Source: Schistocephalus solidus
Taxonomy: Eukaryota > Platyhelminthes > Cestoda > Diphyllobothriidea > Diphyllobothriidae
NCBI GenBank assembly: GCA_017591395.1
Contig: WEDG01008757.1
Location: 22,806 to 86,805 of the forward strand
Direction of reading: 5' to 3'
DNA: 64,000 nucleotides
The notes under the pieces: model-generated
Told to the model about the DNA's origin: nothing
Seen by the model: the letters and a program-made list of their open reading frames with translations, nothing else
The model's database searches: none
Shown here: positions 11,130 to 22,740 of the stretch, piece by piece
Layout of the letters: the number at the start of each line of letters is the position of its first letter
Numbering within the stretch: the first letter of the stretch is position 1
Translations under genes and position numbers: made by a program

Positions 11130-11935
11130 TCAGGTTTCATCAACGCACACGTGACCATATAGGCCTCTGTGGTGAATGAATAGACGTGAGCAGTGCGAAC
11201 AGTGGAGGCGGGTGTGGCCAGTGTATTTTGGGGCTCCTAGCACCGGCTTACCAGTTACAGTGCGATGAATTCATGAGTGACCGACCAGGCCAATACGCGA
11301 GGTGGAGGTGCGATCCCAATGTGGACAGATTGGAGACGAGACCACATTGCTGTTTGTTGGGGCTTGTGACAGTGAACATAGTGACTGGCAGGGCATCGTG
11401 AATGTTCTCAACGGTGGTCGGGGTTGGGTAGGTTGAAGTCTTCGTCGTCGCTGGATTCACGGGAATTCTTGCAGGGATGATGGGAGCGGTGAGGCTCGAC
11501 GAAATCGATGGCGGCGCATCCGAGGGGTGATCACCAGTGGCGGTGGTGGTGATGGATGCGTCGCGGGGGTTGGTGCAGGGGCGACAAGAAGGGGCCGTTT
11601 GCCGAAGCAGTAAGTGGAGTTTGCGGATTGTTTTTACACCGGGTTTGGAGATATCCCATGAGGCCGACCTGTGCGAGTAATGTTCGTTGGCAATGTGGAC
11701 ATGTTGGTGGTGGGAAGGGGGAGGAAGGTTGGGTGTTTGCGTTGCAGGCCGGAGACGCTTGAAACTTTCGGGCCGTTCTTTTGTCTTTAACATTGGCGAT
11801 CCGATGGGCTTCTAGATGGCTACTGCAGTCTTCATTGTTATTCTCCAGGCCGGTTTATCCTGCACGAGGTCTTCCCAGGTTACCGGCATACACAGCCTTG
11901 CGCGGCTAACCCCAGATATGCGTCACTAATTTTTA
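11130..11935 (-). pseudogene. Diverged LINE-Z subfamily, RT C-terminus and finger region
   Basis: From 11935 downward on the minus strand the translation follows the LINE-Z C-terminal block in pieces (TWEDLVQDKPAWR, then a broken KTKERPESFK). It then enters a Pro/Thr/Ser-rich region and CPHCQRT-like and HLHL-like finger remnants. The sequence is much further from copies A-E than they are from each other, indicating a second, older subfamily. Several stops and frame changes are present. The 181-residue open frame at 11248-11793 is partly out of phase with the true coding frame. Confidence 0.65.
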
Positions 11936-12769
11936 ATTGGCTCATACTCCCCATAACTGTGACCTATTGTAGTGTTGTTTTTATCTCTGACGATGGACTC
12001 CGGCACGAGTTCGAAAGCTCAGAAAAAGGAACACATGGTTTCAATGATAGAGCCGTCTCCTTCATTACTGGGATTGAATAACATCCACTAGATTTTACAT
12101 CCGATGCAGCTACCGCAATTGCAAATTAAAAACCCATATTGGTTGCCCATTATTCCTAAAATAGTTTTCTTATGATTTAAAAGACAGACTGGACAAACCT
12201 TTGGATTTAGTACTAAGTATGGATTTACATTATTCGAAAACCCAAAAGACATCTTAGCCAGCAAATGGTGTGCGTATAGTTCCCCGCCTACTAAAATAGG
12301 AGAAAACCTCTGTAAAATAAGTGAGCTATAATACTGGCCATCGCGTTTCAGTGTTGCATGCAGCGTCTATTTAACGAACGGAATAAACGCCAGCTGACTT
12401 GTTTACAGACTGTATTCTAATAGATCGACTAAATTTCCGTCTAAAATGGATTCTAGATTAATTTCTTAGAAAATCATATTTGGTAGTCGGCCTAATACAT
12501 CAGAATTGTTGGGTTCCATCCAGTACAGTAGGTTAAACTGGTAACTTAAACCAAATGTGATTAAGCTCACGACTCGTGTCGGAGCTCCATAGAGGCCAAC
12601 TTAATATAGAACTGTCGAAGTGTGATGGGTCAAACACCTAAGCTTTTCCAGAAAAAATTTCAGGGAGACAAGGTTTATAGGATAGTCTTTATTCTAGCCG
12701 GGAGAATATAATCCCCTCAGTAGACCGATGCAACTGTGCATCAACCCAATCGAGAGCCAGCCGTTGATG
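11936..12769. other. No recognisable gene or repeat
   Basis: AT-rich sequence; nothing could be assigned. Confidence 0.35.
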
Positions 12770-14045
12770 TTGTCACCCATGGCGCGAGGAGCGTGATGGC
12801 GCCTGAATCTTCTCCGCGTGCGACCAATTAGCAAAGGACATGTCGAGTGACGTCAAGTCCTTCCCCCTCGACGGCTGATTCGTAAGTGGCGCAGACATGC
12901 GATTGATGAGGGGTTGAGTGGACCGAAAACGATTTGGATAAGCGGCCGCACGCTTGCGACCACGAGCGCAGTATTCAAGCGGGAAGGATATATTTGTGCC
13001 TAAAAAGACTTGAGTAAGGAGGTGATCAACGAAATTAATGGGACATCCACTGCTAGGGATATAAACAGTACGGACAGAAGAGGTTGTTACGAAAGAGGTG
13101 GTGGAGGAACAGCGACTGAGGAAGAACAGGGGTCTGGGGAGGTCGATGAGCAGGGGGTAGGAGACCATAGGGCACATCCAGAGTAGTGTCTAGGGCAGCA
13201 GTTCTGAGGCGATCCACGCTCCGGTCTCTAAGCGAGTGCCACGCTGGATGCAGAAAGTCTGCCCTTCGACAGACAACTTGAAAGGGACGATCTTAGGGTG
13301 GTTCCAGTGACCGGCAGGAGATATAGTACAATCAGCGGACTGCCTCAGGATGTAGTTTATGAGAGTGAGACTTATTAGCAGTGGGTATTAGGAATTTGCA
13401 GCCCGCAAGGAGGTGTCTAAAGCGTTTCACTGCTAGGTAGTAAACACAAAGTTGCCATTTAACTGTGATATAGTGCGATTCGGTGAACGACGAGGGTCTG
13501 GAAAATAGGGTCAGGATTGGAATTAACCTGTGAGACGTTGTTGAAGAATCGTGTTGACTGCAACCTTGAAGGCGGTGACCAGGAGGCAGGTAGATCCGGT
13601 TGGAGCAGAGTGGGTCAGGAAGGTTACGTTGACCAAGACAGCCAACCGTGCCCCAAAACTGCTGCAGTTGATGCTTGGAAGTAGGGTTAGGGGAAGGCGG
13701 GGCGGTAATTCAGGGGTAACAATGACCTTCGAGGGAAAGGGTGAGCGTCAGGTAGAGCCCACCGGGTATCCGAGAACTTCGAGGGAACGGTCACCTAGAA
13801 TAAACTTTTAGGATTTTAGGACTGCGCCAAATTACCAAATGCTGTCAAACAGCGCTGAGAGATACATAATAGGTTCTTCGGTGGCAGTGGTAGTTATTTA
13901 GAGATCGTCGATGTAGAAATAGATGAAATACAGACCAAGAAGATCCTATCTATGAACGGCTGCATGGCTAAGGAGGTGCTGTGGAGTTCAAAAGGCGTGC
14001 AAAGTAACTAAAGGAGGTTGAAGATAGTTGGGATGGTCAGCTCCG
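12770..14045 (-). pseudogene. Ty3/gypsy retrotransposon remnant (RT to RNase H), broken
   Basis: On the minus strand, fragments of a Ty3/gypsy polyprotein can be read. They include an RT catalytic box of the type YFYIDDLLITT (near 13920), the FGAVLKS...SLEVLGYPVGS region that follows it in this family (13745-13870), and a thumb/RNase H portion with VAVNTILQQR (near 13555). The degraded RNase H tract continues to about 13200. The 134-residue open frame at 12773-13177 lies downstream and may belong to the integrase end, but I do not recognise a motif in it. Multiple stops make it nonfunctional. Confidence 0.65.
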
Positions 14046-14369
14046 AAATATCCACCTGTGCACTTGGAACTGATGGAGTGCCTGCGCAAACGGGTTGTTA
14101 AGCTGTCTCATGCAATTGCACTCATCTCCGGATATATGCATATATCTATGGATATAAGAAAAACTGATCACCTCAGGTGTTGGGATGGAATGAAAGGAAA
14201 GGCGATCTCTGGGGAGTATGGTTTAATCATCATCTGACGTTTCACACTCGTTCTTGAGCGCTTCAACAGAGATAGAGAAAATGGAAAATAGATAGTTTAA
14301 ATAGGTCTTTTATTACCCACTGCTGAAAGGTAAACCAGGCTCTGTTCTAATTAGTCATCTCTTGTCTAA
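14046..14369. other. Unassigned spacer between gypsy and Penelope remnants
   Basis: About 320 bp with no clear domain. It may hold terminal sequences of either neighbour. Confidence 0.3.
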
Positions 14370-15392
14370 GTTGTGTCTGACGGCCTCTTATGGCGCTGGT
14401 AGATCGATCTTGCGGTTGATCGAGTTGGCATCCGATCGCCAGGCCTCGATTATCTCTCTTGCCATTTTGGTTTCGGCTCGACCGACTACTTGTGCACTGC
14501 CGAAGCTAAATTTATGATTATTTTCGAGGCTGTGCATGGCGATATGAGATCTTACATTTTTCGCTTTACGGCTATAGTTTACTCATGCATGCGCAATCTT
14601 AGTCGTTTGTCGGTCATACCACAGTAATTGGCCGGAGAGTCTCGACAGTTAACACGGTGAAGAACTCCTGACGTGGCATCAGGCGGTAGCCGCCCCTTGG
14701 GCTGCGTCAGCAAGCGCCGGATCGTGGTCTCTGGTCTGTGTCCAAGGCCCACGGTAAGAGGTCTCGGCATGCGTTCAGTGGCCTCGGAGACGTCACGCAT
14801 GCAAGGCAGGGCACGGAGGATTTCAGGCTTTTGTTTGTTCCCCGACGGTTATCGTGTGGCTTCGATACAAGCATTTTTTTATGAAGGTCTGCAAGTATAT
14901 ATTTTAGAGAATGATTTGCCATCGGAGCTTTCACCCTCGCAGCTTCTCGGCCTGTGTGCTGCAGTGTGTGTTTATGCGTAGAAAGAGTGCCCGGACGCAA
15001 CTGCATTTATTCTACAGGCGGTGGTTGCTGGTATAGTGAAGGATTTTCTCCATGTTTGTCGCTTTTCCAAGGACGCCGGTGTGTAGGGTTCCATCTTCCT
15101 GCCTCGAAACCTTGACATCGAGGAAAGAGATTTCGCCGTCCTTTTATTCCTCCATTGTAAATTGAATTTCTTGGAAAATTGAGTTAAAGATATTTTTAAT
15201 GGCCTCTTTCATGTATCGACGCAGGATGATACAAATGTGTCGTTCACGTAGCACGTCCACAATTTTGGTTTGTGAGACAGAAAGAATCGCATTTCTATTT
15301 CCTGCAGGACCGCCTCTGCGAGATAGCCGGAGATCGGGGTTTCTTGGATATGCTCGCGAACCTGACCGTTAGATGTGAAATACGTGGTTAAG
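14370..15392 (-). pseudogene. Penelope-like element PLE-1: RT C-terminus and GIY-YIG endonuclease
   Basis: Read on the minus strand, the fragment starts in the RT (PISGYLAEAVLQ, then a decayed catalytic region FVSSCVDT). It passes through a region with GLGHRPETTIRRLL and ends in a GIY-YIG-type nuclease segment: VLHRVNCRDSPANYCGMTDK, then the R..MHE and EIIEAW portions with the catalytic Arg and Glu. The order RT then GIY-YIG is diagnostic of Penelope-like elements. Frameshifts and stops are present. The 5' part is missing because LINE-Z copy B abuts at about 15394. Confidence 0.8.
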
Positions 15393-15393
15393 G

Positions 15394-15930
15394 GGTGTAG
15401 GGGTACTAGTTAGGGGTAGCAACACACAGAGAGCATTTGGTCACTCCATTTGTCTCTTACAGGTGGTGGCTCCTCGAAGTTGGGTTCTTCCCATGGGCCA
15501 CACCCAGGGCAACCATCACGACCGGCGGGATAAACCAGTTGAGGGTCTCCGGTGTTGTGTGTGCCTCCACACCCGGTATGTCTAACTCCCGAACTTCCCA
15601 CCTCCCCCCACTCAAAAAGTCCTACGGTGGGGGCGACAGCAACCCCGTAGGCGGTCCAGGCTACCTCGAGTCATTCTCCTAATAAAACAAAACTATGACC
15701 CATAGTGGAGTTCGGCAGCCGTCTGAGATGTCCAAGCAGCCCTATTTAGGGACAGCACTGCTTGCCTCCTCGCGGAGGAAGGGGCTAGAAAAGAAGCCCT
15801 AAACAAATGCTGGGTCTTACGTTTTATGCAGCCCGCCGCGTCTCGCAGATCGCAAAATACGCGGTCGTTAAAACTCAAACAAACAACAATACTCCCGTCC
15901 CAATCCCCCTCGCCATACCCTCCAGGCTGC
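15394..15930 (+). promoter_or_regulatory. LINE-Z 5' UTR / presumed internal promoter region
   Basis: The sequence from GGTGTAGGGGTACTAG through the block with TCGCGGAGGAAGGGGCTAG is conserved at the starts of copies B and C (20345-20880). It precedes the endonuclease frame and shows no coding conservation. LINEs usually carry an internal promoter here; that role is inferred. Confidence 0.55.
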
Positions 15931-16735
15931 TCGGGTGAGTCCACTCACACTAGCGGCCTGGAATGTTCGTTCCCTTTTAGACAATCCTAGGAGCAACCGG
16001 CCGGAACGGAGGACGGCGCTAGTCGCTCGGGAACTGGCACGCTACAAGGTGCACATTGCTGCTCTGAGCGAGACCCGATTCTCTGAGCAGGGTTAGCTGG
16101 AGGAGGTGGGTGACAGCTGCACCTTGTTCTGGAGCAGCCGGCCGAAAGGCAGACCGACGCGACGCTGGTGTTGCCTTTGCCATCAGGAAAGACATCTTGG
16201 GACGTCTGCCCTGTCTTCCACAGGGTATCAATGATCGCCTGTTGAACCTCCACCTGCCTCTTCACGGAGACCAGTTCGCCACCATAATCAGCGCCTACGC
16301 TCCCCCAATGACAAGCTCTGATGCGGTAATGGACAAATGCCACGAGGGCCTGCATGCCCTGCTTGCAACTGTGCCGAAGGTGGACAAGTTATTTGTCCTT
16401 GGTGACTTTAATGCCTGCGTCGGGACGGACCACGCTGCCTGGCAGGGAGTGCTGGGTCCCCACGGTCTCGGTAGCTGCAACGATAACGGCCTCCTTCTTC
16501 TGCAAACGTGTGCGGAACAGCGTCTCCTGCTGACCAACACATTCTTCCACCTTCCAACGCGGGAGAAGGCCACGTGGATGCACCTTCGGTCGAGGCGCTG
16601 GCAGTTGCTGGATTATGTTCTCGTTCGAAGGCGAGATCAACAGATGTGCTGGTAACCAAGGCGATCCGCGATGCCGATGGTTGGACAGATCACCGCCTCA
16701 TCATCTCCCAGATGAGGCTCCGACTTCAACCCTGA
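15930..16735 (+). pseudogene. LINE-Z B: APE-type endonuclease domain
   Basis: The apurinic/apyrimidinic-like endonuclease nicks target DNA to prime reverse transcription. Visible motifs, in order, are LAAWNVRSLLDN and [14 protein letters not shown] (N-terminal Asn and Glu motifs), [24 protein letters not shown] and WTDHRLIISQM (the terminal D-H pair). The motif order is complete. The copy has a stop after SEQG (near 16095) and changes frame around 16110 and 16650, so it cannot make the intact domain. The best open stretch is 16110-16655. Confidence 0.85.
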
Positions 16736-16739
16736 CGCA

Positions 16740-18640
16740 GGCCCCAAGGTAAGTGCCCGCCATATAAGTTAAAGACTCTTTTGTTAAGTTTGCCTGCTCA
16801 TTTGTTTGATTTAAGCGACCAAATAACCGAGAAACTGGAGAACCTGCATGATCCAGATGATAAAGCTACCGTGGAGACACGATGGTGTCAACTGCGAAAT
16901 GTCATCCAGTCCACCGCCCTCGATGTCCTGGGACGCGCACGCTGTCAACACCAGGACTGGTTTGACGACAGTGACGCCGACATCAGCAACTTAATAGCGG
17001 AGAAGAATGGACTACACAAAGCCTACATGGACCTTCGGACTGACGCCACCAAAGCAGCCTTCTTCATATGCCGCCGCCTTGTACGGCAACGGCTGCGAGA
17101 GATGCAGGACGGCTGGATGATCCGAAAGGCTGAGGAAATCGAGGGGTATGCGGACCGCAATGAAATGAAAAACTTTTTCAAAGCCATCAAGGGGTCCGCA
17201 CCGCTGCTCAGCTCTGACGGCACAGCACTGCTGACAGAGAAACCGCAAATTCTGAAGCGCTGGGCCGAGCACTTAAGAAGTGTCCTTAATTGCTCATCAG
17301 TCATCTCCGATGCTGCCATTGACCGGCGCCCTCAAGTGGACACGAACAATGACCTGGATCTGCCGATATGATCTTTGCCACCGCCAGCTACAATAGAAGT
17401 GCCAGGAGATGCGAACTCACCTATACACTACCTTCATAGATTTGACGGAAGCCTTGGACATGGTGAATCGCGACAGACTGTGAAAAATCATGCAGAAATT
17501 CGGCTGTTCTGAGTGGTTCACGCACATGGTGCATCATCTTCATGATGAGATGACGGCGCGCGTCACTGACAATGGGACGGTATCCGAAGCATTCGCGGTG
17601 ACCAAAGGAGCGAAGCAGGGATGCGTATTGGCTCCCACGCTGTCCAGTCTCATGTTCTCTGCTATGCTGATGGACGCCTACCGTTATGAGCAGCCTGGGA
17701 TCCGCATCGCCTATAGAACTGATGGACACCTTCTTAAGAGTCGGCGTATGCAGTCTTCAACGTATGTGTCTATGACTACAGTCCATGACTTGCTCTTCGC
17801 GGACGACTGTGCCCTTAACACGGTGATGGAGGAGGACATGTAATGGAGTATTGACCTCTTCGCCGCAGGCTGCGCCGATTTTGGACTAACACTCAGTACA
17901 GCCAAAACGGTTGTCATGCACCAGCCGCCACCCAGCGCGGAATACAATGCTCCTCGAATCAATGTCAACGGTGCTCAACTCAAAAACGTGGAAACCTTCG
18001 CTTATCTAAGAAGCACGATGTCGCGCAACACGAGAATCGATGACGAGGTTGCCCAATTGATCTCCAAAGCCAGTCAGGCCTTCGGCCGTCTGCAGGCCTC
18101 CGGTTGGAATCGCCACGGTATTCACCGGAACACAAAACTGAAGATGTACAAGGCCGTCGTCTTGACGACATTCCTATACGGAGCGGAAACCTGGACCGTC
18201 TACTCGAACCAAGCCAGGAAGCTGAATCACTTTCATCCCAGCTGCCTCCGCAGAATACTGGAGCTGAGATGGCAAGACAGGATCCCGGACACGGAAGTCC
18301 TGGAGCGGACCGGAATCCTCAGCATCCATGCCATGCTGAGGCAAGTGCAACTGCGATGGAGCGACCAGCTGGTGAGAATGGACGACGAGTGACTACCCAA
18401 ACGACTTTTCTACGAAGATGTTTCTATGGGCGCTCGCTGACATGGAGGTAAAAAACGACGCGACAATGACGCTTTGAAGAAATCCCTGAAGTATCTGCAA
18501 ATTGACCCGGCGACGTGGGAGGACCTCGCCCAGGATAGACCGGCATGGAGAAGATCCGTGAAGACTGGTTCAGCAATCCATGAGGACACGCGGATCGCCA
18601 CCGACAAGGCCAAAAGAGCGGCATGAAAGTCACCAGCACC
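16740..18640 (+). pseudogene. LINE-Z B: reverse transcriptase with internal deletion
   Basis: The segment 16781-17371 is an open linker/N-terminal region (VETRWCQLRNVI, WFDDSDADI, RKAEEIEGY). At about 17370-17385 the frame jumps from the LDLP motif to sequence that lies about 380 bp further on in copy D, so the RT fingers are deleted. RT palm motifs follow in pieces: KQGCVLAPTLSSLMF and LLFADDCAL (the catalytic Asp pair) in 17490-17843. An open C-terminal region follows (17916-18392: [50 protein letters not shown]). The pieces are in different frames. Confidence 0.85.
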
Positions 18641-19470
18641 CCGGACCAACACCGTCAATGCCCAGGCCCTTCCAACCTGCCCGTGATCTCAACGTATCTT
18701 CCGCACACGATTCAGCCTGGTTGGACATCTTCGGACGCAAGGCACCAACTCTCAGACAATTCCAATTTCTACGTCAAATTCTGCCATCACTCATTCAGAC
18801 TCCCGTCCTCCTCACTCCTGGCATCAATTCCATTACTCCTACCATCATAAAGACCACATCCCAATACACATCGCCTGTTACCCCCACCACCGCAACCACC
18901 GCCGCCGCCGTGCAGTGACCACCACCACCTCCACCAGCGATGGGGATTCTCTCCTTAACTGTCCTCATCGCCACCACACATTTACCTCATGCGTCGGCGT
19001 GGTCGGCCACTTGCGAATCCATCGTACAGAGACTGGTGAACCATGCCCGGAGCACCGATACACAGCAGTGTTCACCGACTCCACTGTCCTCGCGCATTCA
19101 CTCAACGCATGGGCCTATTCGGTCACATGCGCATCCATGACAGCGGAATTCGCTGCAACGCCGACAACACCGATATGCCATGCACAACCTCCGCTCCTTT
19201 CATTCTTACTGCCACTGTCACCCTCACTACCATGAATGACAACCCCCCGGCCTCTACCGATTTCTCCTGCTCACAATGCACCCACAAATTCAACTCACGC
19301 ATCGGCCTGGTTGGTCACCTGTGAATCCATCGCACGTAGACTGGTGAACCAGTGCCTGGGGCTCCGACATACAGTCGACGCGCCCGCCTTCACTGCCCTC
19401 ACTGCTCCCGCACATTTACACACCGCATGGGTGTATTAGGACACATGCGCCTCCACGACAACCTCCGGTA
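18641..19470 (+). pseudogene. LINE-Z B: C-terminal zinc-finger array, frameshifted
   Basis: Directly continues the RT C-terminal frame, with one TGA at 18624-18626 where copies A and D have an Arg codon. Finger remnants appear in several frames: CPHRHHTFTS..GVVGHLRIH (second finger, one Cys lost), FTQRMGLFGHMRIHDSG, and CSQCTHKFNSRIGLVGHL, then a TGA in place of Arg. The linkers between fingers (HRTETGEP-like) recall TGEKP linkers. Nonfunctional. Confidence 0.75.
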
Positions 19471-20344
19471 AACCGTCTAAGACTAAGCCATATCGGTGCA
19501 CACTGCTTACGACAATATATAAACAATATCTTCACCATTATCATGTACCCGTGAATATCACGGTTTCCGCGAAACCGTGGCTTGGAAGGCTGCTAATCTG
19601 ACGCTTACAGCAGACCACGCCGTCGACCCAGTGTATGTGCTGTGTGTCGAGTGGCTGACCAGTGGACTGGGAGTCAGACGGTGATGGCTCCTCCATATCC
19701 CCTGATTTAATGAATCCTGGTTTGTGAGTTATGATGGTCAGGCCATGCTGTGGCGTGCGAAGACGGGCATACCGACCCGTCAGCCAATGCTCTCACTCCC
19801 ACCTCAGACAACCGACTGGCTCGATGGTGGTCTGAATGTGGGGTTGGGGGAGAGAATGAGGTCGACATGTCAGCGCATTTTCCTCACTATAAACAATCTG
19901 ACGCGCTTGAAACTATCACGGTGCGCTAAAATCCGTGGCTTGGAATGTTGCCAATGGACGGATAACTCGGACCGCGTGATCAGCCCAATGTGTGTTTTGT
20001 GTAGAGTGGCTGACTGGCGGACTGCGAGTCAGGCTGCAATGACTCCTTCTTCATGTGGCCTTTATGGCACTCCCACTCCGTGGGATCCGAGCCAGGTGTG
20101 GTAGTACGCTCAGGGGCCGCTTCGGCCGCGCCAGTCACCTGCGCCCTCTCCCATCTCCGGTCTTCTTGACTCTGTGCTGTCAGTGGTCTCGGGCGTGGGA
20201 GAAGGAGAGTGTGGTAGATGCAGCACAAGTCTATTATCAATTTCAAATAAATCACGCGCAAGTCACCGTCTATGCACCACCATTCTGTGGAGCATACGGT
20301 GGACATTGTCGGACTACGACGATTGAGCTCTCGTGTATGAGGGC

Positions 20345-21250
20345 TGTAGGTGTACTTGTTAGGGGTAGCACCACACAGATAGCATTTGGTCGCTCCATAT
20401 GTCTCGTACAGGTGGTGAATGCTCCTGTGGCCGCCTCTAACTGGAACCCAACTCTCATCTGTGCCTCCTCGAAGTAAGATTTTTCCCAGCAGCCGCACCC
20501 CGGGCAACCTTCATGACCGGTGGCTAAACCAGGTGAGGGTCGCCGGTGCTGTGTGTGCCTCCACACCCGGTATGTCTGACTCCCGACCTTTCCAACTCCC
20601 CCCTCTCAAAAATTCCTACGATGCGGGCGACAACAACCTCAAAGGTGGCCCAGGCTAACTCGGGTCACTCTCCCACTTAAACAAAACCGTGACCCAAAGA
20701 GTTCGGCAGCCGTCTGGGATGTCCTAGCAGTCCTATTTAGGGACAGCACTGCTTGCCTCCTCGCGGAGGAAGGGGCTAGAAAAGAAGCCCTAAACAAATG
20801 CTGGGTCTTACGACTTCTGCAGCTGGCTGTGGCTCGGAGATCGCGAAATATACGGTCGAAAAACTCAAACAAACATCAATATTCCCCCTCCCCATCCCCC
20901 GCGCTATACCCTCTGGCTGCTCGGGTGAGTCCACTCACACTAGCAGCCTGGAATGTTCGTTCCCTTTTAGACAATCCTAGGAGCAACCGGCCGGAACGAA
21001 GGACGGCGCTAGTCTCTCGGGAACTAGCACGCTACAAGGTGGACATTGCTGCTCTCAGCGAGACCCGATTCTCTGAACAGGGTCAGCTGGAAAAGGTGGG
21101 TGCCGGCTACACCTTCTTCTGGAGCGGCCGGTCAAAGGCAGAGCGACGCGACGCTCGTGTTGCCTTTGCCATCCGAAGGACATCGTGGGACATCTGGCCT
21201 GTCTTCCGCAGGGTATCAATGATCGCCTGATGAGCCTCGGCCTGCCTTCA
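20345..21250 (+). mobile_element. LINE-Z copy C, 5' part
   Basis: Starts in the same orientation immediately after the tail of copy B. It carries the 5' UTR and then an open frame (20829-21230, 133 residues) that includes the presumed native start and the endonuclease N-terminus ([36 protein letters not shown]). It breaks off at about 21250 at the end of a Ty3/gypsy element. The LINE-Z 3' end reappears on the other side of that element at 23640, so the two parts may be one copy with its middle lost. Confidence 0.75.
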
Positions 21251-21545
21251 GGGACTACGTAGAACCGTAAGTAAGAAAACTATTTTTTTCCAGGATGTCA
21301 CTTGTTATGTGTCCAACACAGAAGCTTAGTTGTAAACAAGCCGTGTACTGAGGACCGGAAACAGCACAAGTCAGGAGTCTTAGGGGACACGGCAGGGTAT
21401 ATGGCAAAGCGGGAATATCATAGGCTGACGGGTGACCAGTCACAACAAAGGTGGTCTGGCCGTGCATATATGACCTTGATAGTTGCCTTTTCGTGCGCGG
21501 GACATCATGTGCAGGCCATGCGGGTCACGTACACTGCACGCCTCC
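21250..21545 (-). repeat. Presumed 3' LTR of the Ty3/gypsy element
   Basis: Noncoding end of the gypsy element. Most of it is repeated at 24668-24826, and its start (minus strand, GTACGTGACCCGCATGG) is repeated at about 27205-27240. A purine-rich stretch precedes it, as expected for a polypurine tract. The exact boundaries are uncertain. Confidence 0.55.
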
Positions 21546-21883
21546 ACCCTAAAGTGGACAAAATCGGGTAGAGAGGAGGGGAAGATACAGAAAAGGGAAT
21601 GAAGTTTATTAATAAATTTTCTAATAGGTTTCGGCCTGTAGACATTTGGAAGGGTTTCCGGATTCTGGTCGATCTTCCCAGGGCGGTATTTCCTAGCTCT
21701 GCGCCGTTTTTCGGAGTCACTGGTTCCTCTGCCCCTACGTTACTGTTGGACGGGGTATGAGGATGATGAAAAATAGACACCTTGGCTAGTGGCGTTATAG
21801 TAAGTGTAGGCCGTACATATTCCGTTCTTGGGACGCCAGAATCAACATCAAGGGTTCTGGGCAGTTCGAACTTCCCGAATTCT

Positions 21884-22560
21884 TCACTTTCTGTCTGTTC
21901 GGCTGCAGACTTGGTTCAGGTTTCGACGCACAATTCTCCCATCTTCTAACGCCAATTCTATGATCTGTCCCTTAATCCTTCGAACTGTCTCTGGATACCA
22001 GTTCGCTTCGTGTTCCAGTCTAGTGTAGACCCTTTCATTAGGCAAGAAGATACGAGGTCGCGTGTGCGCATCATATCGCGCTTTCATATTCATCTGTTGT
22101 TCAGTGATTTTATCATGTATTGAAGGATTAAGCAGATCAAGCCGTATGCACCACTGCCGCTTGAACATCAATTCTGCAGGCGAAGAACCAGTCGAGCCTT
22201 TTGGGGTTACGCGATAGCTGAACAAAAAGCGTAACAGTTTAGTGCTTACGTCCGCTTGCGTCTGCTGGCTATCCCGTATTTTATCGTCTGAACCGCGCGC
22301 TCTGCGAGACCATTTGAAGCCATGAGGTATGGCGCAGTGGTTTAATGCCTAATTCCATTGTTATTCTTTTTTTTAAAAAATTCTGCACTAGTAAAGGCAG
22401 GGCCATTGGCTAAAACGACCATTTCAGGTATCTCGAAAGTAGAAGAAACGGATCGTAACTTGTTGATTGCGGTAACTGAAGAACAAGAGTTTCCGGTCGG
22501 AATAGCTTCAATCCCTTTAGTGTGGGCGTCAACCACCACTAAGACCATTTGGCCTTGGAA
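21884..22560 (-). pseudogene. Ty3/gypsy integrase remnant
   Basis: The minus-strand frame 22548-22342 carries an integrase-core start (LVVVDAHTKGIEAI) and the second catalytic region (VLANGPAFTSAEF, with Asn where the catalytic Asp is expected). After a slip in a run of T residues, the frame 22225-21884 carries the C-terminal region (FSYRVTPKGSTGSSPAELMF, YDAHTRPRIFLPNERVY). The missing catalytic Asp and the frameshift show it is dead. Confidence 0.8.
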
Positions 22561-22740
22561 TGGCCCAAAATATTATATGTATACCCTCTTCCACGGCGAT
22601 TCGGGACATGCCCAAGGCTTCAGAGGCACCTTTGGTTAGGTCTTCTATGTTATTTGACACACGGGGCACGCTATTACCATGTTTTCTATGTCTTCGTCAA
22701 TTTTAGGCCACCAAACATAACTGCGGGTGAGAGCTTTCAT

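Larger units (their letters stand above)
15394..20335 (+). mobile_element. LINE-Z copy B, nearly full length but defective
   Basis: This is the longest copy in the window: 5' UTR (15394-15930), APE-type endonuclease (15930-16735), a linker, reverse transcriptase and C-terminal region (16740-18640), a zinc-finger array (18640-19470) and the two-module tail (19545-20335). It is defective. The RT has an internal deletion at about 17370-17385, frameshifts occur in endonuclease and RT, and a TGA lies at the RT-finger junction (18624-18626). Its 5' end lies directly against PLE-1 and its tail directly against the 5' end of LINE-Z copy C, in the same orientation. Confidence 0.85.

Noticed and set aside
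15394..15480. HDV-like ribozyme at the LINE-Z 5' end
   Set aside because: Some LINEs have one, but no convincing nested pairing pattern was visible by eye.
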